A stretch of DNA of 64,000 bases, from contig WELA01010851.1 in assembly GCA_009602735.1 (NCBI GenBank), forward strand, positions 40,992-104,991, read 5' to 3'. Below, one piece after another: positions 9,060-20,200 of the stretch. Made by a program: the position numbers and the translations under genes. The notes under the pieces are model-generated. The model searched no databases. It saw only the letters and a list, made by a program, of their open reading frames with translations, and was not told where the DNA came from. Numbering within the stretch: position 1 is the stretch's first letter; each line of letters starts with the position of its first letter. This stretch comes from Mesotaenium endlicherianum. Its lineage: Eukaryota > Streptophyta > Zygnematophyceae > Zygnematales > Mesotaeniaceae.

Positions 9060-10443
9060 TGATCCTTTCTCTCAACCTTTCGAAGGTGCTTTCTAGGACA
9101 CTGCTCTCTGTCATGGCCCTACTCCTGGCAATGGTAGCAAACAGATTTTGCTGAGGCTGGTCTCATCTTAGTCCTACCACCACCTCGTCCATAGCCACCT
9201 CGAGAGTATCCACCTCTCCCTCCAAACTGCATAGCATTATACCCATACTCATACTCATCACTCGATTATGCTCAGCCTGATCTCCTTCAATTGCATTGTA
9301 GAAACTATGTGGCTTTTTGACAATCTTAGACACCAAAGCATTACTCTGGCGCTTGTGATGGACCTACTGCTGATCCCAGGCATCAGCATCCTGGATCAAG
9401 TCAGCCAGTTTCTCATATTTTTTTTCAGCAAAATGGCTTGAGACCTCGAACTTCAAGCCATACGTGAAGTATGCTATCCTATACCGCTCCGACAATTACG
9501 GTTGCTTCATCATGTTCTCTTGGAACTTCTGAGCAAACTCAGCAACTAAAGTGGTCTGCCTCAGGGTCAAGGAGATCATCGCATAGATAGCTTTCTCCTG
9601 CTGATTGATAACATCAAACTTCTCATGCATCTTCACGACAAACTCTACCCAAGTAGGGTCACCGAGTTGTTGAGCCTTACGCTCTCCTTTCCAATACAGC
9701 CACTAGTCTGCTGCACCCCCTTTCAGTAGAGCACCAGTGTGCCTGACTTTCTTGTAGCCCTGCAGTTCTGGGTATTTCTCCAGCCACTGCTCAACATCAG
9801 CGAGGAACTTGATCAGGTAATATTTTTTGTTTCCCTCAGAGTCATAAACCTGAGGAGGGTTTGGCTTAGGCTTACTAGGTCCTCTGCCACCACCATCGAT
9901 GGTTTGAGATCCCAATTGGTCTCTGTCATGCAGCAATGCCATCATGATCCTTTTGTCCTCCTGTTGGGACTGATACATGTTCGCCATTTGCAATTGCATT
10001 TGCACAAATAATGCTCCCAGATCTACATTCTGAGGTGGTAGGCGAGCAAACGCAACAGCAACAACATTAGCTCGATTAGTAGCAGCTTCGGCTTTCCCAA
10101 TTGCTGCTGCTCCGGCTATGCCTGTTGCACTCAATTGTCTGCAAATCTGAGAAAGAGGTATAACGGTAGGCACATCAGGAGGTTAGTTTCGGAGACTGGC
10201 CCTTTCTGCCATCTGCTCTTCCACCGTCCTTCCATCAGGGGTCATCCTGTTTTCTGCCTCTTCTACCTTCTTGGCTAAACGCTCATCCTCAACAAGCTCA
10301 GCTGCTACCGCAGCAAGAGCTGCTACCTCCGATGCAGCTTCTTTGGCTCCTGCATCATGCAGCGTTTCTAAGTAGGTACGGGGTCCAAAGACGCGGCTTT
10401 CGTCCTGCCCTTCCTCAAAGTTATCATTGTCCTCACCCTCCAT
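9060..10443 (-). pseudogene. Family-A gag, decayed
   Basis: The N-terminal piece (10443-10183) is an acidic/alanine-rich helix with a possible coiled coil. It continues in another frame (10173-9703) with a glutamine/methionine-rich helix and then the capsid start VYDSEGNKKYYLIKFLADVE, and the fragment LEKYPELQGYKKVRHTGALL. Past a stop at 9703 more capsid-like blocks can be read (WVEFVVKMHEKFDV and LRQTTLVAEFAQKFQENMM), and near 9100-9130 the remains of a CCHC knuckle (C.HC..GHDREQC). At least four stops or frameshifts break it. Confidence 0.68.
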
Positions 10444-10492
10444 TCACGAGAGTTGCTAGCTTGAGACCTAGTCCTTACCATACAAGACGAGT

Positions 10493-10514
10493 GTGATAAC
10501 CTGCTCCAATACTA
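10493..10514 (-). other. Decayed primer-binding site of minus-strand family-A element
   Basis: On the minus strand, right after the 5' LTR, the sequence is TAGTATTGGAGCAGG. It differs from the family-C PBS TGGTATCGGAGCAGG by one G-to-A and one C-to-T, both of deamination type. Confidence 0.55.
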
Positions 10515-10516
10515 TT

Positions 10517-11256
10517 AAAATGAATCGACTTACCAGTAGGCGATTAACAATTAATGAAACATCTTTATATCAGCAAGTAATCTATATGGATTTTCTCTAA
10601 CTTGTTTAACAGCAAAGAACAATACACCTGCAGTGAGCAATACTCATAAGTCAAAAGTCAAATGCAAGTAAACGAGCATCAATCATGCAATCAGTAAACT
10701 CATACATAAGCAAGGTTAGAAGACAGTTCGCATCAATGGCTTCTCGCCTTGGATTCAGAAATCTCTCAGTTAGTTGTACAAGAGAGTTGGCCTCGTTTTC
10801 GAATGCCAAACTCGAGAGCAATACCTAGCATATGTACATGGAATGAGTTAACCTCTTCAATGGCAAGTGCAATGGCACCGCCTACCCGGGAGTTAACCAC
10901 GTTGGTAGGACCTCGGCTGATCAAATCCACAGCCATCTTCCATCATCCCGAACCGCCATCCACCTTAAGGGTGTCATCTGGCCCCTCATCTAGCACACCA
11001 CACTTCGATGCATAACTAGGCAATTTGCTCCTACCGAGTACGGCAGTCAGCTGATTGTCAAAGAATGTGTCAGCAAGCTGACCTAAGTCAACAGGCTGAC
11101 CTAGTTCACTTCAGCCTGCTGCTCCCGGCTGAATCATTAAACTAAGTATTAGGAATCCAAAAGACTTAATATTTGACTGAAGTTCAGCAGGTTGAACTTA
11201 TTTAACTATTATATGTAAAGGAATATTATATCTATCCAATACACTAATTCATTACA
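10517..11256 (-). repeat. Family-A LTR (5' LTR of minus-strand element)
   Basis: Reverse complement of the 3202-3921 LTR, about 740 bp. The end at 11256 is the intact TGTAATGAATT terminus. The other end is mutated (AATTTTAATA-like instead of ATTTCA). It is inserted into an integrase relic. The right flank GCAAG has no partner because the far end of the element is lost. Confidence 0.85.
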
Positions 11257-13670
11257 GCAAGTCATCCATGGCAATAGGCATGTGCTCAAGGAACAAGGTA
11301 GCGCGCTCATCAGGATGAGTCAACAGCACATCATGATCATCGGTGTGAATGGGAACAGTGACCCGATGACGTATGGCTGGCGGAATGTGGGGTTGCCAAC
11401 CGTAGAGAAGGAAGTTTGGAGAGTACGAACGCAGAGAGGCCTGGTTGTTGAAATTGTAACCCATGGAAAGCCATGGGATGCGCATCTCCCAGTCAGATAC
11501 ATCACACATGAGGGCATACATACTTACGCAAACTCCGCTTGACTGTCTGAACGATACGTTCAGCAAGCCCATCGGCCTCTGGGTGGTTGCATCAAGTGGT
11601 GCGGTGATCAATGAACGACTTATCAAGCAATTCAGCTAGATTACCTTGAAGCTCCAACCTTTGATCAGTGAGAACCTCAGCACACGCACCATAGCAACAC
11701 AAGACACGTTCAGTGAATGCACGAGCGATGTAAGCACTGGACTTATTAGGAACACTGACCAACGTAGCGCATACCATACTTAGAGAGAGGTGAAGGCCTG
11801 AAATGAATTGACTTACCAAATAGGCGATTAACAATTAATAAAGATCTTTATATCAGCAAGTAATCTTTATGGTATTTTCCGTTAACTGGTTAAACGGCAA
11901 AGGACAACACACTAGCAGTGAATAATGCTCGTAAGTCAAATGCGAGTAAACTAGCATCAATAATGCAAATCAGTAAACTCATACATAAGCAAGATTAGAA
12001 GACAGTGCGTATCAAAAGCTTCTCGCCTTGGATTCAGATCTCTCCCAGTAAGTTGTACAAGAGAGTTGGCCTCGTTTCCGAATGCCGAACTCGAGAGCAA
12101 TGCCTAGCATATGTACATGGAATGAGTTTACTGTTCAACGGCCAGTGCGATGGCACCGCCTACCCGGGAGTTAACCATGTTGGTAGGACCTTGGTTGACC
12201 AAATCCACCGCCATCTCCCATCATCCCGAATCGCCATCCATCCTAAGGATGTCATCCGGCCATTCATCTAGCACACCACACTTAGATGCATATCTAGGCA
12301 ATTCGCTGCGACCGACTACGGAAGTCAGCTGGCTGTCAAAGAATTTGTCAGCAAGCTGACCTAAGCTGACTTCAGCCTGCTGCTTCCGGCTGAGTCATTA
12401 AACTGATGGTTTAATAAAGTCCAGCAGACTCGATATTAACTAAAGTTCAGGAGGCTGAACATATTTAACTATATTATTTAAATGAATATTATATCGACCA
12501 ATATACTGATTCATTACAAGGCCCGACCAAATCCAATGACCATCGGTAAAAGTGCCCACGCAAGGGGAGAGGATTAAGGACGGACGGAAATGCATTGAGG
12601 GTGTTTTCTTAACTTGATCACAAGGTGTGCACGAACGGACAAAATTGCTAACTTGAGAGACCAAAACCTCCAACCAGAACTCGGTTTGCAGAAAGGAACT
12701 TGTGCGTTTAATCCCAAAGTGCCAAGACTCTTCGTGGATCTTGCAAATAAGAGGTATGCGCTCGGAAAGAGGAGGGAAAACTCGGGTGTGATGAGGAAAG
12801 ATACGCAGTAAAGTCCCCTGATGCTAGTCATATTGGACACAACGATGCAAAATCCAATCCCGTTCACGCGATGAAAAAGAAGAAGACCAGGTTTGATTGC
12901 GCAAGTACTCCATCACGGCAACATCCGACCACACATCAGGCACCTCCCGCGAAGGTACAGCTGGATTGACAACACACGCACCCACAGGGGTGGGGAGAAG
13001 GCCCGGGATAATATGCGACATGCCAGACTGGTAGGATATGTTTCTGCTGACAAGACGCAAAACAAGCCCCAATGACATCTACGTCCAAAGGGTCAGGGTT
13101 ACGACTGAGACCATCCGCGTCCTGGTTACTTCACCCAACCTTTTATGTTCAATGGTGAAATCGTACTCCTGAAGTATGAGTCTCCATTGTGCGTATTTAC
13201 ACGTGAGTTTCTGGTTGGTCATTAACCATCTGAGGGGTGATCGGTGATGAGGGTAAAGACTAAAGTGGGTACCATAAAGATAAGGGCGAAAGTGTACAAC
13301 GGCCCAAATTGCAACCAAGCATTCCCCTTCATATGAACTATAATTCGGCAGGGTTGTTACTACGGCTAGCATAAGCGACAACGTATTCATGACCTTCCTC
13401 ATCCGCCTGAGCAAGCACGGTTCCTAATCCCAGATGACTTCAATCAGTGTGAAGGGAAACTGGCTTACTGTAATATGGTCTGCGCAGGATAGGAGCAGAA
13501 GAGAGGAGGTCCTTCAATTTGTCAAAAGCGACCTGACGATCCCTAGTCCATTCCCAAGGTACGTCCTTCTTTAAGAGTTCAATCAAACGTGCTGCAATCG
13601 CATTAAAATCAGGACAAAAACGACGGTAATATCCAGCGATCCCCCATGAAGGCCCTCAACCTGGAGGAAT
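11257..13670 (-). pseudogene. RNase H / integrase relic of a family-D-like Ty3/gypsy element
   Basis: Read 13670 to 11257, the pieces follow the order of the family-D pol at 59260-57480: the LRAF(L/M)G start of the RT connection near 13660; RNase H/connection (13414-13079) with SSYEGECLVAIWAVVHFRPY matching SYEGMCLAAVCSIVHFRRY; the linker at 13078-12824; the integrase zinc segment SNFVRSCTPCDQVKK near 12640; integrase core YGACAEVLTDQRLELQGNL (about 11700); and YNFNNQASLRSYSPNFLLYG (about 11460). It is interrupted by a solo LTR (11799-12518) and truncated at 11257 by another LTR, so whether it carried a methyltransferase or PHD finger cannot be seen. Confidence 0.75.
11799..12518 (-). repeat. 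Solo family-A LTR with 5-bp target duplication
   Basis: A 720-bp LTR in reverse orientation, starting TGAAATGAATTGAC at 11799 and ending ATTCATTACA at 12518 on the plus strand. It is flanked by AGGCC at 11794-11798 and AGGCC at 12519-12523. No internal sequence is present, so it is a solo LTR left by recombination between two LTRs. It splits the integrase relic between its zinc-binding and catalytic parts. Confidence 0.92.
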
Positions 13671-16224
13671 GAGTCGGGACTGGCAGTTGTTGATTTGCAT
13701 TGCCGTAGCATGAGCCACGGCCAAAACAAACGAAGCCCACCGGGCTCCTTGTCAGAAAATTAAAAATAATCAATTCGCCACAACCAATCCGGGCCGTTGG
13801 AGTTTGGTCGCGAGCCCGACCGGATCGCACAGCGCAATGACATACTGTTGCGGCCAATTATTGCAAAGCAACGGGGGGCGGGCATGTCAGAGCTACTTGC
13901 GCCACTCGACGACTTGGAATCACACTTACAACCATAACGCAAATTCAAACTAAAACTTAGAATCAACCCGAAGAAATTCTAATTCATTTGTCTTGCATAA
14001 CGTCATTGGCATACTTAGCCAATTGAACTAACCAATCACATTGAAGTGGTCTATTGCCACGACCACTTTAGGAAAGTGACCACTTTCTGAATGGCTTTCC
14101 ATACTATCTCATTTTTTCAACAGTTTTGGCAGAGGTGCAGATATGTTGAGAGACATAATACTCGCCATTGGTCGTAGAAATTGGTAGAAATACCATCTCC
14201 GCATGTGGTGGAGATGCCATTTTCTTCACCTTTGCCTGGGTTAATGAAGAAAAATTTGTCTTTGCCTTGGGCAAAGATGGGTGGAGATCCAGTTTGGGGC
14301 GTTTTTAGACGTTCAACTCTGGACCAGTCTCAGAGTGCACAGAGAAGTTGAGAATGATCTTAAAGCTCACTTTTCGTTCTTGTTTCTGTTCTTGTTTTGG
14401 ATCGTGGTGAGAATTGTGTGTGGGGTTCGCAAACTTCCCCTCACAAACGCCCCCGAACGATGACAACCAATTGAAACGTCAAAACATATCGACGGCGCTC
14501 GTCGCTGTCGAAACAAATTAAATATCACAAACACAAAGCGCGGCTAAGCAAGAAGAGGGTCTCGCCATGTTTGGCATTCCAGAAGAAGAGGCAGGCTTGA
14601 CTCAACTCACCTCGGCCGGTCCGCCCCCCGCTTCCGCCAGCGGCCACGGCTCGTCAGTCGTCTTGTGCACAACACAAAAAAGCAACAAATGACGAGTTCG
14701 ATGTCACTACGCGGAGTTTATAATGCATCGGCCCGGATCGAGCTTTGCATCGATGTCAATGCACGATCTTGAATGATCTCAAACACGTTGAACAACATAA
14801 CGCACGACCACGAGATCGAACCAGCACGTACGAGGCCCTTATTGATTTCCGCCTCACAGCCCTTACGTGAGGGGGGCCGTACTGTCGAAGACAAACTGGG
14901 CCTCGTTCTTGGTCGAGGTGCAGAGCCCAATTGGTCCCTGGACTTTCCTGAGCTATACAGAAACTTCCCAGAGCCTTGTCATCCTAGAGCTTAGCTACCT
15001 CTCACCTAGATTCCAAGTGTAAAAAGAACAAGAAGGTAGCAACCACAACTCTTATAAATTCTCTTGCAGGCCCTAGCATCAACTATGAATAATACTTGCT
15101 TTCTGCAGCACTTGTGGTTTGCCACCTTCAGTTGGTCGGTAAGTCAGGCTTTTCACGCTTGAGAGACCGTCGGTCGCCTCGCCCGAGTCGCATGCTTCTC
15201 TCCCTCCCCGCAGGCGTAGTCGGCAGACTCGTCTAACTTCCAGTCGTGCCCAGTCGCGAAATTCACGTCGTTCTCTCCTAACTGGGAAGCTTGATTTTTG
15301 TGGCAATCGATGAAGCACAACACTTGTTTCATCTGCGTGAAAAAGCCTCATCAGTTATCATCAGTGGTCTTCACAACCCCTCAAGGCTTGCTCAATTGCT
15401 TATGCGCGGACTTGAAAGAGATCGGCATGGAACAGCTAGCTTGACAAAGCCTCGTGCGGTCAACCAATGCACCACGTCGCTGTCACTGCAAAGCTGATGG
15501 AAACGCTGCGTAACCTTTTTTTGCCGTTAGTCACAAACTATTTTTGGAGAACCTGGGGAGCGTTGGGGAGTCCATGGCAGTTCGTCAGGTAAGTCTCGAG
15601 CGGTCTGGAGTGGTCTGGAGTGGCGTCATCAGCAGACCTAGCCGTGCATGTGATGAAACTCCGTGATAAAAATGTTTCACACTAAGAGTATATCGTCGAG
15701 TTTGGTCGACATAGGGCGTTCACTATCGTTCACCCGCTTATCGGACGATTTAGAGTGGTTTAGCACACTAGAAACTACTTTTGTAGCATTCTTGTTACGT
15801 CTTAAGTGGCATGATACTTTTTCGAGCTTGACTTGTGCCCTGTGCCTTTTATCAAACTGCCCAAGCCACTCTTCCTGCATTATCTACAGCCTGGTTGGTA
15901 CATTGCTGTACTGGCTCACATACGTCGAATGAGACCCTACACTCTCTGTGAACTCTGAGATCAAATCCGAGGCCGTGCACAGCGCTGCCACCGTGTGAAG
16001 TAGAGAGCCTAATTTGCACCTACGTCCTCAATTATGGTTTCTATCCTGAGCGTGACAATCCAAACTGCTGCACATACTGCAATTTGTTCATTTTCCACCA
16101 GTAAACAGCTTTCACAGGCAGGTGCACAGCTGTATGGAAGCTCAATAGTGGATCTGCGCGGCTTTCGCGTGAGTTTTTCACCTAAGTTTGCGTTAGCCCT
16201 GTGCCTGGACACATGGAACCTTCT
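13671..16224. other. No recognisable gene
   Basis: About 2.5 kb of mixed composition. I see no long conserved frame, no LTR and no inverted termini. Short open frames (for example 15079-15351 minus, 15663-15932 plus) have no recognisable motif and are probably chance. Confidence 0.4.
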
Positions 16225-16915
16225 TTAGCGCCATTGGAAGATGTGGGTGCTCGGCATTCCAAAGCCGTTTTCTATACTGGCGTGCGGATTGGAGGGTCTC
16301 TGTAGTAACTTCAGGACTGACTGGCAATGTTCAATATGCTCTCTGTATCTTCTCTCTTGCGCCAACCAGAGGCTCTTTCGTAAATTATTCCTCATTGTCT
16401 TCCAGAATCCTTGCATTGGTGTTTGAAAGTAGTGCTGTAGAAAAGTAAAGGGCCCAGTTACCCAAAATTGAGGTGTTTCATCGTAGGGAGGTTCATTAGA
16501 GCAGGGTGACAACTTGGAGACGAACAGTCAGATGCACGAGGAACTGGCATTGAGTTTCTTCTGCCAATTTGCATAAGTTTTGCTCTGGTGACTTCAGCGA
16601 CAAAGTATGCTTGACACTCACCAGCTGCTGAGCAGAGGAAATGAACGCGTGGTTCTGCATTGACGTGTTACCACAGGAGTGCACATCACGGGCATTCCCC
16701 ATGCAGCCCGGATCCATCATGCAGCCTCTGTAGCATCCCTTCAGTTGTGTGAAGCTGGCTGAGCATGGTAGAAGCGTGGAAGTTGAGTGGGATACAATGT
16801 GACGTCTATTGTTGCCCACCAATGCTGGCTCTAGCGCAATTTTTGCCCTACTCTTTGTAATCTTCTGCATGGTCATGATTGTATTCACAAGGACGACAAT
16901 TTTGATTTCGATCAT
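16225..16915 (-). CDS. Possible uncharacterised coding segment, minus strand
   Basis: Two adjoining minus-strand frames look more protein-like than their surroundings but are unidentified. 16915-16496 begins with a short hydrophobic stretch and contains a cysteine-rich patch (CYRGCMMDPGC, then HSCGN). 16512-16225 is rich in aromatic and basic residues (RNNLRKSLWLAQERRYREHI). They overlap by 17 bp in different frames, so splicing or a frameshift would be needed to join them. There is no homology I can name. It could be exons of a real gene or a relic. Transcript evidence would decide. Confidence 0.25.
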
Positions 16916-17203
16916 TATTGTCGTTGACGCAGAAGATGTATCATGAGTAATGCTGCAGTCCCGTGAATGTCAGTGGGCCCTAAGAAATGCAATTGAGGCC
17001 GATGAGAGCCTGCTCAAGTGCAGGGGGTAACACAAGTGCGATCACGTGTGGATACACAGAGTGCAGGGACTGGCACGCATGGCGAGGCTAAGGCTAATGA
17101 GGTGGAGTGCCGACTAGCGCCCCCCCCTCGGGGCACAGTCGCTTGCAGGTACATCCTGCCTCACTTCTCCTCCTGCTGCTGCTTGTTGGATGCACGCACG
17201 CGT

Positions 17204-20200
17204 ATGGCCGGTCGCTTGCGGTCTGTTGGTGGGAGAAGGACGGCCAGGGCGTAGCTGGCTGGCTAGCTGTGACGCTGCTCCTTGTTGCATGCGTGCAGCA
17301 GCAGCAGTAGAAGGGGGGCACACAGGGGCGGCGGTGTAGCGCGAGCTTCACTTGCCACCGATGTCAGCGCTGCGGCTGCTGACCCAGCTAGCAGTAGCAG
17401 TAACAGTAGCAATAATCCTAGTCCTAGTGTTCTGCCCGGAGACGGAGAAGGCGCTGGTCCCTCTGGGGAGGGAGACGCGCAGCCGCTGCCCGAGCCTGAT
17501 GCTGCCCCCGCCACTCCTCAGGAGAAAAAGAAGCGGGCCAGCAGCAAGGGCAAAGGGCGCGGCGGGTGGCAACAGGTCAAGCTGCGCAGTGGCAGGAATC
17601 AGAAGTCGCAAGGGGAAGGCAAACTTGCACACGCTGAGCAGCTGGTAAGGGGGGGAGAGGAAGGGCTCTCTTCTTCTTCTTCTTCTTCTTTTTCTCTGTG
17701 CAGCAATTCTTAATTGAGCATCCACTTGGACTTATGCTGCAGCTTGCAGGCTTCTCGCAAACGAACGGTCCAGCTTGCTACCTGACATTGTAGACACAGA
17801 GTCCCCATGACAGAGGCATTAATAATGGGGACTAAGGAAATAGTGGCTTTCAGGATGAGAGCAGTAGCGGGCCAACACATCCAAGGGAGGCAAGCTGTGA
17901 AAAGTTATGGTAAATCATCGCCTGTGTTGCCGTCTGACTCTGTGCCTTTCAGGACTCTGCACCAAAGCTGGGCTGGTTGAAGGACAGCACCCTCATTGGG
18001 GATGAGGTAACAGCCCCTCCTCCCTCCCTCCCTCCCTCCCTCCCTCCAGTGCATGCAACAATGACAGGAATGGCATGTGGGTCAGAACCACTGGGGGGCT
18101 GGAGGGTGGGAGAAGCCATCGCATGCAATAGGGCCCAACAGCAGCAGCAGCTGCCCCAGCTCCCTTGCTCATGTGTCTGCATTGTACCAGTCAATGATGG
18201 ATGATGCCCCCCCGTCTCTCTCTCCCCCTCCCACTCTTTCTCCCTCTCCCTCTCCCCCTCTCTCTCCGTCTCCGTCTCCCTCCCCCTTCTCCCTCTCCCT
18301 TCCTCCACCCCCCTCCCCTANNNNNNNNNNNNNNNNNNNNNNNNNNNNNNNNNNNNNNNNNNNNNNNNNNNNNNNNNNNNNNNNNNNNNNNNNNNNNNNN
18401 NNNNNNNNNNNNNNNNNNNNNNNNNNNNNNNNNNNNNNNNNNNNNNNNNNNNNNNNNNNNNNNNNNNNNNNNNNNNNNNNNNNNNNNNNNNNNNNNNNNN
18501 NNNNNNNNNNNNNNNNNNNNNNNNNNNNNNNNNNNNNNNNNNNNNNNNNNNNNNNNNNNNNNNNNNNNNNNNNNNNNNNNNNNNNNNNNNNNNNNNNNNN
18601 NNNNNNNNNNNNNNNNNNNNNNNNNNNNNNNNNNNNNNNNNNNNNNNNNNNNNNNNNNNNNNNNNNNNNNNNNNNNNNNNNNNNNNNNNNNNNNNNNNNN
18701 NNNNNNNNNNNNNNNNNNNNNNNNNNNNNNNNNNNNNNNNNNNNNNNNNNNNNNNNNNNNNNNNNNNNNNNNNNNNNNNNNNNNNNNNNNNNNNNNNNNN
18801 NNNNNNNNNNNNNNNNNNNNNNNNNNNNNNNNNNNNNNNNNNNNNNNNNNNNNNNNNNNNNNNNNNNNNNNNNNNNNNNNNNNNNNNNNNNNNNNNNNNN
18901 NNNNNNNNNNNNNNNNNNNNNNNNNNNNNNNNNNNNNNNNNNNNNNNNNNNNNNNNNNNNNNNNNNNNNNNNNNNNNNNNNNNNNNNNNNNNNNNNNNNN
19001 NNNGGGGGGGGGGTGCAGCGCACAATATGGAGGGTGAACCGCACAATAGCGCGCTCCACCTCGGTGCGCCAGGCCCTGCAGGTGGTGGAGGAGATGAAGG
19101 CTGCCGGCCTCAGCTCTGCCAATGAAGGTGTGTGCGTGCGTGCGTGCCAGGGAGGAGCCACCATTGCGGTATGGCACCTGTGCCAGGCTTCTCTCATGCT
19201 GAAGTTGTGTAGACAGACCACGTATGACATACACGCTCTTGCTTGTGCTCGTCCCCATGGGCAGGAGTAGTGTACGTGTCTTGACAGGCAAACTGGTAGT
19301 GTCTTTTGCCCCAGAAGGAGAATGCTCCGAGGCTGTCTGGCATCCTTGTGGCGGTGTGAAAGGCCGTCAGTGTCTATCTTGTGTGTTATGTAAAAGCTGC
19401 TCGCTGGGCCACTTACCTGCTTCGTTTTGGGAGGTTGATCATAGTGTCTGTTGATGTGTATGACGCAGGGACGTACGTGGCGCTCATCACCGTGTGCCGG
19501 CGCCAGAAGCAGGGAGAGCGTGCTCTTGTTGTCTATGAGGTCAGCCGCTCATGCTGCTGCTGCTGTTGCTGCTGCAGTGGGCTTACACATTGGTGGCTGG
19601 CCACCATTAGTTGTGATATCTGGCCCCTCCTGATAAGGGCGGGGGGTAAGGGAGGCATCCGTTGCTGCTTATGCAGGCGATGAAGCAAGCAGGGGTGAGG
19701 CCCAGCCTGCTGACATACAACCTGCTCATCTCCTGCTGCCAGCAGGCGCAGCGCCTCGAGAGTGCGTTCCTCATCAAGGTGCTACTACTACTACTCCTAA
19801 AGGAGGGGGTACCATCAAACTTCCTGTCTTGGGAGGGCAGGCCGGCAGGCAGGCACTTAAGAAGCCTGCAGCTTGTTGGCTAGCTAGCTGACAGTGCTTG
19901 ATTCTTTGGCTGGGGGGGTGGGGGGACAACAAGCACAACACAAACAGGAGGATATGGAGGCGGCGGGAGTGGCGCCGGATGTGGTGACGTACACGTCGCT
20001 GATGGGGCTGGTCACCAAGTGCTCGCCGTTCCGCGGGCGCGCCACCCCCGCGCAGCGCCTGAGCCGCGTGCTGGCGCTGTTCCAGGAGATGCAGCAGGGG
20101 CGCGGCCTGCAGCCGGACGCCGTCACTTTCAACACGCTCATGTACGCGGCTGCGCAGGCCAGCCTCCCTGGCAAAGTCCTGGTCTGTTCACCCCCTCCTG

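Larger units (their letters stand above)
7767..11256 (-). mobile_element. Family-A element, minus strand, 3'-truncated and decayed
   Basis: Read on the minus strand it has a 5' LTR (11256-10517), a decayed PBS, gag (10443 to about 9060), protease (about 8990-8355) and the start of RT (8342-7767). It then breaks off inside RT at the family-A LTR fragment. Many stops and frameshifts are present. The 5' LTR abuts an integrase relic at 11257. Confidence 0.78.

Noticed and set aside
18077-19291. Long open frames running through the assembly gap on both strands
   Set aside because: They are open only because N cannot be translated into a stop.
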